Positions 1 to 8,905 of a DNA stretch of 15,738 nucleotides are shown piece by piece. Position 1 is the first letter of the stretch. The number at the start of each line of letters is the position of its first letter. Under the pieces are notes generated by a model. It had not been told where the DNA came from, did not search any database, and saw only the letters and a list, made by a program, of their open reading frames with translations. Made by a program: the position numbers and the translations under genes. Origin of the DNA: Funneliformis mosseae (lineage: Eukaryota; Glomeromycota; Glomeromycetes; Glomerales; Glomeraceae); NCBI GenBank assembly GCA_910592005.1, contig CAJVPP010002228.1:1-15738 (forward strand). Reading direction: 5' to 3'.

Positions 1-765
1 AAAAATTAATTATAAAAAATGTTTAAATATTTTTTTATGATAGATTACTTAAAATAATTTTTTAGTATAAAAATATTTATATATAATTTTCTATTTTAAA
101 TAAATTTGTATAATTAAAAAAATTAATCTAAAATTTATCTTTATTTTGACTATTTAATCCTATATTTAATTATATAAATATCAAATAATTTAAAATTTTT
201 ACTTTTAATTAAATTATTTTAATATTATTAAATCAAATTAATAAAATATAGTTATAATATTAAACTAATAAAGATAAAATTAACTTAATTGATATTATAA
301 TAATATATAATATATAATTTAAAATTAATATTGAATCAATATTAATATAATAATATATTAATATCAATTTACATTAAAAGTAATATTAAATTAATATATT
401 AGTAAATATTTTTATAGTATTAATTATAATTTTCTTTTAAAAATAAAATATTTGTTGTAAATAAATAAAATTTAAATATTTGAAATTATATAATTAATAT
501 TTGAATATTTGAAAATTATTAAATATTTAAAATTAAAAGAAAATTTAAATAGTATACTATGTATTAATGCATCTTTAAACATGTAATTATAATAAAATAT
601 TTGTCACATTATATCATATCTCTTAAATTTTTATATTTATTTTATTCAGAAGACTTTGATTTTTTAAGTAACAAATCTTATTTGTTATAAATCTATTTGT
701 TACAGTTAGAATTAATTAAAATTAGAATTAGAGTTAGTTAGGATTAGATATTAATATATAAGAGA

Positions 766-902
766 CAATTAATAGAAAAAGAAAAATCTATAAAATTTAA
801 GTAATTTTAGCTATTAAGCTAGTTTTATTCACATGATTGCCAAAGTGAATTAATAAAAAATTTTTTGACTAAAAAGTGAATTTTTTCTTTTTCTACTAAT
901 TG
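766..902. repeat. Imperfect terminal inverted repeat, 137 bp, MITE-like
   Basis: The left arm at 766-787 (CAATTAATAGAAAAAG and onward) is the reverse complement of the right arm at about 880-902, with one substitution and one single-base indel over about 22 nt. Weaker complementarity may extend outward to about 742 and 925. The core contains a small perfect hairpin, TAGCT-ATTA-AGCTA. Size and form resemble a small non-autonomous DNA element or a foldback, but no target-site duplication was identified. Confidence 0.5.
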
Positions 903-1297
903 CTTCCTATATTATTAATCAAATGTCATATATATATCATATTATATATAAGTATATCAAATACATATTGTATTAAATAAAAGTTTTTAAAAAGTAAAAT
1001 TAAAAAAATATATAAAAATTTATAATTAAAATTAAATTAAAAAAAAATATTTATCTAATTAAAAAAAATTAAAAAATAAAAAATCAAATTATTTAAATAA
1101 AATTAATTTTTGTTTTTAAAATAATATTAATATTTAAAATCAAATTTGATATATAAAATGATTTTAATTTTTATAAAAATATTTAAATATTTGTAATATT
1201 ATTTAAATTTAAATGAAAATTCTAATAATAATCTGATTATATTAAATTATTTTAATTAATATTAATTTTAAAATTATACTAAATTTTTTAACATAGA

Positions 1298-1411
1298 TAC
1301 TTTGTAATAAAAAAGAGAAAACTACTAAATAAAATTTTTTTATTTATATACTAAATATGATTTTTTTTAATAAAATAATTCAGATTTAATATTCATTTAA
1401 AAAAATTTTTA
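1298..1411 (+). repeat. Diverged direct repeat, copy A
   Basis: This segment aligns with 1541-1655. Both begin with TTTGTAATAAAAAAGA, then read AAACTAC, a T-run, CTAAATAT, another T-run, TAAAATAA, TTTAATATT and AAAAATTTTT in the same order. The offset is about 241 bp. Shared order of non-trivial words over more than 100 bp argues for common origin and not composition alone. Confidence 0.6.
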
Positions 1412-1540
1412 AAGTTTATTATAATTGTTTATATATCAATTTGATATTTCTTATAATATTAATTCAATACTAATAAATCATTATAATATTATATCTTAAT
1501 ATTTAATTTATATTACAGGTGATATTAAATTGATATATAA

Positions 1541-1655
1541 GTATTTGTAATAAAAAAGAAAAAAACTACCAAAAAATTTTTTTTTTATAAGCTAAATATT
1601 ATTTTTTTAGTAAAATAAGTTCAAATTTAATATTAATTCAAAAAATTTTTTTTTT
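1541..1655 (+). repeat. Diverged direct repeat, copy B
   Basis: This is the second copy of the element at 1298-1411, diverged by substitutions and run-length changes. It is preceded by GATATTAAATTGATATATAAG, whose complement resembles sequence near 1428-1450, so the unit may be part of a larger inverted arrangement. Confidence 0.6.
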
Positions 1656-1710
1656 GTAGTTTCTGCACTTTCTATTGCAAAAAGTTCATATTAATAAAAT
1701 ATTATTATAA

Positions 1711-1816
1711 TATTAATTTAATATATTATATTAATTAATTAATATTAATTTAATATTATAATGATATTATAAAACATTAAAATAATAAAGGATATTAATT
1801 TAATATTAATTTAATA
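1711..1816. repeat. TATTAATTTAATA repeat patch
   Basis: The word TATTAATTTAATA or a one-base variant occurs near 1711, 1743, 1794 and 1805. The word is nearly self-complementary, so the patch can fold in several ways. It may be slippage or decay of a larger repeat. Confidence 0.45.
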
Positions 1817-3104
1817 CTAAAAAGATATTATGATAATATCGAAATATTATTAATAAGTTTTTGAAGATTTTTTATAAAATAATTTTTAAATTAATTAAAT
1901 TAATTATAATTATAATAAAAAAAATCTAAATAGTAAAATCAAATATTATTAAGATAAATAAATTTTTTTTTTAATATATATTTAAATATTAAAAATATTT
2001 TATGGATTTTTTTTATTTTTTTATAAGTATTTATTTTAAATATTTTAAAACTTAAAATATTACTAATAAACTTTTAATTTAATTTATTAAAAACTAAAAA
2101 AAAAGTAAATTTTTTAAAAAATTTATAAAGAAAATATAAGTGTTATTTATTTTAATATTATTATTATTTTCTTTAGATTATAAAGATAAAGATATTTTTA
2201 TGATAATATAAATATTTTATAATAAAAGAATATTTTATTTAATGTTAAATTTAAAAAAAAATATATAATTTTATAATTTTTTATTTTTTTATAAAATATA
2301 AATAATAATATAAAATTATATTTATATATATCAAAATAATAATATATTATGAGAATATATATAATATTAAAATAAAATAATAATATATTTTATAATAAAT
2401 TAAAAAATCAAAAATAAAATAAATAAAATATATTTTTATAATAAAAAAAAATAAATTTAAAATTTATTTTTATAAAACATAGAATTTAATAATAAATTAA
2501 GAAAAACCCAATTTGCTATAATAAATCATATTCTTAAACAATTAAAAATAAATAATTATTCTTTAAATAGTCTAATTAAAACAAAAGAGTTAAAAATTAA
2601 AAGAGATATTAATTTAATGTTTGAAAACTGTAATTAGAAATGTTAACTACTTTAAAATTAGTTAAAGGTAAAAAAAAATACTATTAGTTAAAAGAAAATA
2701 TCAGAAAATAAAACAACAAATTTAAATAATCTAGTTATTAAAATAAGAATATATATTTACCTATTAAATTATAAAAAAGATGAAAAAATTTCATTGAAAA
2801 AGAAACATCCTTTTTTATCATTACCAATGTAAATGTTAATTTAATTGATTATGATTTTTCATTTTTTCATTTTTTCTTGATAAATGTAATTTTTTTTTCT
2901 TTGTATAAAGACATGTGATTGTAATTTTTTCTCCTTATTTTCGTTTCAAAATGCTTGTAGTATTTATTTAGTGGATTAATTTCATTCATGTTTGTGATAC
3001 GATGATTGTGAACTCTAAAAAAATTTGATTATCGAAAATTTTTTGTAAAATCTATTAAAAATAACCAACATTGTACCTTATTTTATTTTTAACAATTCCA
3101 ACTA

Positions 3105-3245
3105 TTTTAACCGGTCGATCCGAACCGATTTAACGGGCCAGTAATAAATCGGGTAATAAAGTTTGTCGCGTCACAACGATTGTCGTTATACAGATGAAAA
3201 GTTTTCCCGGAACCGAAAAAAAAATCTCCTTTTTATCCGACCTAA
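3105..3245. other. Local G+C-richer island with paired CGG/CCG triplets
   Basis: This island lies just right of the A+T-rich block. It contains CGG-N5-CCG at 3112-3122, CGG-N2-CCG at 3208-3215 and TTTTCCCG at 3202-3209. No frame longer than about 35 codons crosses it. It could be a regulatory patch or the remnant of a gene; nothing in it is recognised as a protein family. Confidence 0.4.
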
Positions 3246-3336
3246 ATGCTTTTTTTATGACATATGAGTAAAAATCAAATTATAATTAATATATTTTTTA
3301 TGAAATTTAGATTAGAGATATTTTTTTTTCTTTGCA

Positions 3337-3369
3337 TTTTTTTTTTAAAAAAAAAAAAAAAAAAAAAAA
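3337..3369. repeat. T10-A23 palindromic homopolymer junction
   Basis: Ten T are followed directly by 23 A. This is one of five such T-run to A-run junctions in the window; another long A-run (20 A) follows at 3453-3472. Confidence 0.8.
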
Positions 3370-3840
3370 TAATAAAGACATCCAAACGACAATTTAACTT
3401 TACCAACATTGCAAAGTTTGTTATTATTAATAAAGTACCACAATTAATAATCAAAAAAAAAAAAAAAAAAAATGAATTCCTCATTTCAATCTTGTATAAG
3501 AAATCCTGTAGATTATTAAACTCGAACAATATCATCGAGGGAGATAATATTAAAAACCTATATCATGATTTCTAAATTTAGTAAATTTAGTCTATAACTA
3601 CATCATTAAAGTATGAGATTCAAAAATTTAGTCGATCGTTCCTTACGCTTTTTAAAACAATATTAATTATCAAAATAAAATATATTTTAAACTATAATAT
3701 GAAAAACGGACTCTATCTAAAATTTGGGTTCAAATATCTTTGAATAAAAATATCACAAGGGAACCTTTTAAAATTGAGCATTTTTTATTCGTGCAATGAA
3801 TATGTATTGGTCAATTAGGTATCGTTATACAAGAAAGGTT

Positions 3841-4599
3841 ACGCGTTATCTATCCCATTGATAGGAAATACAAAATTTAGGTAATATGCATGAGATAAAA
3901 TTCGATGTAACGGATTAGTGAGAAAAATTTACAAAAACATGCGTTGATTACAAGTAATTTCTTTTAAACACTTGAAAATTTGATTTTTTTATTTGGCGTA
4001 ATATGTCAGATTTGGGTTGATAATTAAAGGCAGATGACCCTTGTGAACTTACGCGTAAATTACAAGTTGGAATTGAAATCGGGAAATCTGATCATATCGA
4101 TAAGGTTGATTAGGTTAAGCCCGCTTCTTAAATAGTCCATCGATGGTATATCGTTTATACCTTTTAACGCGTACGTTCTAAAACCATGATACAAATAATA
4201 TCTTATTACGCGTTAATATGCCTAAATAAGTTTAAACGTAAACAGGGATCAGATGAAAATGAATTCTTAGATGGAAAAACTTTTCAAACAAAATAAAAAG
4301 GAATTCATTGCCATAAATTAATTTGTTTAAAAGGATACAAGTACAAACATGAATAGTTTTCTCTGAGTTGCCCAGGCACAAAAGGGTAAATTTCATTGAG
4401 GCTCATTCCAAGGAGTTCTTTTGTTCTTAAATAAGTAAAAAGAATTCGGAGTTGCTATCTTGATTAGATTCTTGATTACAAAAAAAAAAAATGAAACAAA
4501 TAAAAACATTCCCTCTTTTCTAAATTCAGTTAATTTTATTGTGATTGGTTCATATCAATCGTTATCTTATTAACCTAAAGGGAGAGAGCATCAACGCGT
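3841..4599. promoter_or_regulatory. Cluster of five ACGCGT (MCB-like) boxes
   Basis: ACGCGT occurs at 3841-3846, 4051-4056, 4167-4172, 4208-4213 and 4594-4599, and I saw none elsewhere in the window. Three have the longer form TTACGCGTWA, and the one at 4049-4058 is a perfect 10-bp palindrome. In ascomycete yeasts this hexamer is the MluI cell-cycle box bound by MBF. Function here is inference, since no gene adjoins the cluster within the window. Confidence 0.45.
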
Positions 4600-4952
4600 T
4601 TTTTGAAACACATTTGAAGATCGTGGAAAAAAAAATGATTTTTATTTTAATTCGTCTATAAATAGTAAAAAAATAACTTGTCCGGATGTGCGACGGTAGT
4701 TCATTGGCCCTAAACTTAAATTTGAAATTCCAAGATTGCAACTTTTGAATGAATGAATCGTAGAAGTGGTGTTTGTTTTAAAATTTTGTGTTCATGTAAA
4801 CACAAATAGCCCATTAAATTACAATGAATGTTACTCACTGTCAAATTCGAAAAGAATATTATTATATTATACTCCTGTATAATAAGAATGAACAACTTGA
4901 CGAAAAAAAAAAATTCCCAAATTCTAAACAAGTATACAAGGTTACGTACATT

Positions 4953-4976
4953 ATTTATTTATTTATTTATTTATTT
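4953..4976 (+). repeat. (ATTT)6 microsatellite
   Basis: Six uninterrupted ATTT units in intergenic DNA. Confidence 0.9.
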
Positions 4977-7117
4977 CGAAGGAAAGAAGAAAGAAAAAAA
5001 AAAAAAAAGAATTTTTTTCAAAGGTTCAATTATTTATATAAAAAATTTTGGGAGAAAAAAATTTTAAAATAATTTATTTATGTTACAATATATTAAAAGT
5101 AGTATTATATTAAGTATTGTACACACTTAAATGTCAAGATTTTCTATTAAAGCAATTTGAATATCATTGAATGAGTAAGGGTGAATGAGACGCGATTACT
5201 TTGTAACCTTCAATGACGTAAATTCACATTTGTTAAATTCCATATAACGCGAAGACTCGGGAGTAAACAATCTGTGTATTTTACTATTGTCCAATTTTGT
5301 CTTAATGATTCCCATATGGAAATTAAAAGTTTCGGCAAATTTTAGAATAAGCGATGTCGCGAATACCGAATATATGAAATTACATCATTCACGTGACGAC
5401 AAATAATCTAAATCGAGGCATGCCCCAAAAAATGTGATCTTGTACCATTAACATACTAGTTTTTTTGTTCCTTACAAATTTTTTTATTTTAAGGATATTA
5501 ATTACTCTTTAAACGAAAAAAAAAAAAACGAAAAAAAAACTGGTTACAAGGCTTAAAATTGTAATTATTTATCAAGGAAAATACTGCGACTGTGACTGTG
5601 TACGGTGATACAAGGGATTGGCCTTGGTTCCGATTCATAAAGTAAAAAAAAAATACCATCATAAGGGATCATGTGATGATGCATATTACGCTTATTTCAA
5701 ATCGCGCTTTCCTTCAATCCCTGTTATATATATATATAATATTCGTCATTTTTCGCGATACCTTTGAAATTTCTTTTTTTTTTTTTTTTGGTTTAATTGG
5801 TTAAATTTCATGCAGGGAAATTTCGCTTGTGCAAATTATTTTGCGCAATCAACAGTATCACTTAAATTCATCCAAAAAATCCTTTTTTTTTTCTTTTTGT
5901 ATCAAAAGGAAAAATATTAATTTCCAAAATAAGCAATAAAATGTTGGGCGATGATCATGGATTTATTCAATGAGTTTTTTTTAGAAAACCTTAAAGCTGA
6001 GGGGGTCATTGAAAACACTTTCATTTGAAATAGGATTTTGTTTCACCGACCAGTCATATTCTGTGCCTCATTAAATATAATTACAATGATGTGCTGCGCA
6101 CAATGAAGGACCGCATCAAGTCCAATAACCTTTGCATTATGGCCCCGTTTAAAAATATAATTTCTCAGTTTATTACATCAATGATAACTTTTCTAATTAA
6201 TTATACACAACATCTGTCTCTCGTTCTCATGCATAAACTTCTTTACAAAAAGTAACATTTTATCGGGAAATCCCACAATGGAAACACGGAATTTCCGCTA
6301 GCTTACAAATTTTATTAGTAATGGATCTACATCGTCGCAGGTTTTTCGGATCCTGTTTTATTTTCTTTACTTGGTCCAAAAAAAAATATGAAATGTTTAT
6401 CACAAGTTACGATCTTTTTTTTCCTTTTATTAAAAAAAAAAGGTCGATTTTAATTAATTGTTCTTTTATTATTTAACGAAACAATTCATTTTGTTTATTT
6501 AAGAAAAAAAAAAAAAAGAGCTCTTCAACTAATTCTTCAATAACGCACCGACTAACATTTTATAATGATTTGATTTCCGGAGATCATGCTAATCAAACTT
6601 TTATGGGAGAAAGAACTTTTCCTTGAACACCTGTGAACAACAGCATAGCGATCTCCGATTCTTGAGAGCAATCAGGGAGGTAGGAAAAAAATTGAGGGGT
6701 TTATCATGAAAGGATGATTGGTCTGCAGATTACGTAATAAATTACGTTTAATAGACGATATTTTTTGTATCACGATTTAGCGACCATCATAAATGTTAAT
6801 CATACGCATTGTATTTTATAATCGTCTTATTTATTACTTAATTATGCTTTACCGTTTATATCTTTGAAATTAATGACAAATAAAGTCATCTTTCCGTTAT
6901 GAAGGATTAGTTCTTTTTCTAGACTTTGTCCATGTGATGATGATTACCAGAGTGAAAATGCCATACGGAACCTATAACCTGCTGATGTTCGTAAAAATTT
7001 ATGAGATCTATGCGAAAATATATATATATTATTTTCTCTTTTATGATTCTGTCTCAAATGAAGAAATTATTGTTTAAGACTCGGTTAAGGATAGAAATTA
7101 AATGATTTGAATTTGAA

Positions 7118-7139
7118 TTTTTTTTTTTAAAAAAAAAAA
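7118..7139. repeat. T11-A11 perfect palindrome
   Basis: Eleven T are followed directly by eleven A. One flanking base pair (A7117/T7140) extends the palindrome to 24 bp. Confidence 0.85.
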
Positions 7140-7405
7140 TGGTATAAGACTGATAATTTATCATCGCGTTTCAAGAAAATCACGAATTCACGTAATTAAA
7201 ATGCAGTGCATTTCCGGATTTATCACGTATGAAAGATTTACCTTGATCTTATTAACTTTATCGCGTAATAATTGACTTATCACCTACAAAGTGTTATTAT
7301 CGTTGTTAAAGGTCGAAATTTTTAATTTAAATCATATTGTATGCAGGGTTCCTTTCTAAAATGTAAATGTGCAGACTTCCCATATCAGTTAATTCTAAAT
7401 CTAAT

Positions 7406-7432
7406 TAATGCATGCGCATTGTAGATGCATTA
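7406..7432. repeat. Inverted repeat TAATGCAT / ATGCATTA
   Basis: Perfect 8-bp arms at 7406-7413 and 7425-7432 with an 11-nt spacer. Each arm also contains the palindrome ATGCAT. Possible binding-site pair, function unknown. Confidence 0.4.
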
Positions 7433-7468
7433 TGTATGTCGCGAAATGTTCGTAATATCATTGATTGA

Positions 7469-7491
7469 TTTTTTTTTTTTAAAAAAAAAAA
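7469..7491. repeat. T12-A11 palindrome
   Basis: Twelve T are followed directly by eleven A, the same form as the element 350 bp to the left. Confidence 0.85.
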
Positions 7492-7694
7492 GGTGCATGA
7501 TAAATAGAATAAAAATTTCAATTCTCTGCAAAGTAACAAAAATTTCTTCACTATAATACATACAAAAGGCTAACCTTTTCTTTTATATATAGGTCATTTG
7601 TTAAGCGCATCACAAGAGACTACGAAAATGATACGGTAAAATGTAAAAAATTTTAATTTTTTTTTTCTTTCTTTTTTTTCTTTTCTTTCTTTTG

Positions 7695-7727
<33 letters not shown>
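7695..7727 (+). repeat. (ATT)11 microsatellite
   Basis: Eleven uninterrupted ATT units, preceded by a pyrimidine-only T/C stretch at about 7658-7693. Likely length-polymorphic. Confidence 0.9.
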
Positions 7728-7734
<7 letters not shown>

Positions 7735-8185
7735 AATTATTGTTTTCTTTTAAACTTCATTAAATGATTTTAATGTTAAACTGTAATCCTAGGAATTTCG
7801 AAAGGTATAGAAAAGGGTAAAAAAAAAAATAAGTGTTTCAAATATCAATTTATACTTTCAAAACCATTTTGCCCCAAAAACAAAATAAAAAATTAAAAAC
7901 AAGAATACTTAGTGAAAAAAAAAAAAAAATACAGTCATAAATTAAAAGATATATGAAGAAATCTGTAACGTGTTCATTTTGACGAATCAATCTTAATAAG
8001 CCCATAGAAAAAATTAATTAAACCTTATTGCATCCATAAAGAAATTATAATAAAAAATAAAATAAAATAAAAATTAGAGAAAATTACACTACTAATAATA
8101 TAATATAAAAAAAGTAATATAAATAAATAGTAAAATTGAAATGTGAAACCAAATTAAATCATAAAGACGTGAATGAACACATTTA

Positions 8186-8225
8186 CGGGAAAAATTACAT
8201 TGTTACAAATTCCAATGTTTTCCCG
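8186..8225. repeat. Inverted pair CGGGAAAA / TTTTCCCG
   Basis: CGGGAAAA (8186-8193) and TTTTCCCG (8218-8225) form a perfect 8-bp inverted repeat with a 24-nt spacer. The right arm continues as TTTTCCCGCC, an E2F-like site. It may be a paired protein-binding site or a small hairpin. Confidence 0.4.
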
Positions 8226-8377
8226 CCATTACGAAAATCTTCGGAAAAAAAAAAGTTTGTGTTTGTTGTTTGTATGTACATCTGATTATTATTAAACAAT
8301 AAGAAATTACACTAAAAACGTAAAATACCGCCATATACCAAATACCAAATACATTCCAAATAAATTGATTAGTATTG

Positions 8378-8424
8378 AATAGATCTGGTCAATATTATTT
8401 TTTCCCGCGAAAATCAGATCTATT
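8378..8424. repeat. Nested stem-loop carrying TTTCCCGCGAAA
   Basis: AATAGATCTG at 8378-8387 is the exact reverse complement of CAGATCTATT at 8415-8424. The 27-nt loop contains a second short inverted repeat, TTTTC-CCGC-GAAAA (8400-8413), which matches the E2F-type consensus TTTSSCGC. It lies about 480 bp beyond the stop codon, past the likely poly(A) site. Confidence 0.5.
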
Positions 8425-8787
8425 TATTGCACCAAAAAAGTGTTCATTCAACAAAAAAACCCATTTTTTCTTTCCTTTTTTGCAATACCAAACAATCTGT
8501 AAATAGATAAAATGATTAGTTAGTATATCAAACCAACAAACAATGCATTATCACGATCAAATTCATCTAGGATTGGTGATCGCTATAACTTAAATGTTTA
8601 AGATATTTTCGAAATGTTTACACTTATATATTATTACATACCTGTTATCTTTGTTTCGCTTAAAGAAACAAAAAAATTTTTGGAATGATTGATTGGTTAC
8701 GAAATTAAAAAAAAAAATTATTACGCGAAAATTTTTTTTTTTTTTTTTTTGACTTTTTGTTGTTTTTTGTTTGTTGTTTGTTATTTA

Positions 8788-8814
8788 TTTTTTTTTTTAA
8801 AAAAAAAAAAAAAA
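8788..8814. repeat. T11-A16 palindrome near the gene's 3' end
   Basis: Eleven T are followed by sixteen A, about 90 bp beyond the stop codon of the minus-strand gene and just past its candidate poly(A) signal. Read on the gene strand it gives a long T-run followed by an A-run. A nearby T19 run lies at 8732-8750. Confidence 0.8.
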
Positions 8815-8843
8815 TGAAAAAAATTATTTTGCCAGAATTTATA

Positions 8844-8849
8844 TTTATT
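8844..8849 (-). terminator. Candidate poly(A) signal AATAAA
   Basis: AATAAA reads on the minus strand at 8849-8844, about 57 nt after the stop codon of the transcription factor gene. It is followed on the same strand by a T-rich stretch (8814-8799), as expected for a 3' end. Because the DNA is so A+T-rich, such hexamers also arise by chance, so cleavage here is plausible but unproven. Confidence 0.5.
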
Positions 8850-8905
8850 TAAGAAGATAACAAAAATTAATAAACGAAAAAAAAAACGATTATATATTTT
8901 ATATT

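Larger units (their letters stand above)
1..2800. other. Extremely A+T-rich non-coding block with decayed repeats
   Basis: No open frame of useful length occurs on either strand. Hand counts give about 6% G+C in 1-360 and about 2.5% in 2221-2460, against roughly 20-27% further right. A somewhat less biased segment at about 600-960 holds the MITE-like inverted repeat. Words such as TATTAATTTAATA and their complements recur through the block. It reads as degenerated repeat or transposon-derived DNA, but no transposase or reverse transcriptase remnant is recognisable. Confidence 0.75.
3246..8843. other. Long intergenic region without supported genes
   Basis: About 5.6 kb with no plausible coding frame. 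The few open frames are low-complexity lysine- or phenylalanine-rich translations of homopolymers. I saw no tRNA-like, rRNA-like or transposase-like sequence. It holds microsatellites, T-run/A-run palindromes, five ACGCGT boxes, three TTTTCCCG-type boxes, a TCACGTGA E-box at 5389-5396 and a TGACGTAA CRE-like word at 5214-5221. A non-coding transcript or tiny exons cannot be excluded. Confidence 0.6.

Noticed and set aside
715..750. Run of TTAG-like words resembling telomeric repeat
   Set aside because: Units are irregular (AATTAG, GTTAG, GATTAG) with no TTAGGG, so not an interstitial telomere.
3110..3230. Short minus-strand frame containing GSGKT, like a P-loop
   Set aside because: Only about 35 codons between stops, with no flanking ATPase features; a five-residue match is not evidence of an ATPase.
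3264..3575. Open frames of 103 aa (+) and 86 aa (-) rich in Lys/Phe
   Set aside because: They are translations of the A- and T-runs at 3337-3369 and 3453-3472, overlap on both strands and contain no domain-like sequence.
3720..3750. GGTTCAAAT resembling a tRNA T-loop; also GGTTCGAAA near 13770
   Set aside because: No pairing T-stem, acceptor stem, anticodon arm or A-box could be found around either.
4716..5072. Overlapping frames of 71-82 aa on both strands
   Set aside because: Low complexity, driven by the ATTT microsatellite and A-runs; no motif and no codon bias.
6090..6102. Small hairpin TGTGC-TGC-GCACA
   Set aside because: Short stem with a three-base loop and no repeated partner or neighbouring gene; too little to call a functional element.
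5669..6943. Shared word CATGTGATGATG at two intergenic sites
   Set aside because: Only about 12 bases match, with unrelated flanks; compatible with chance.
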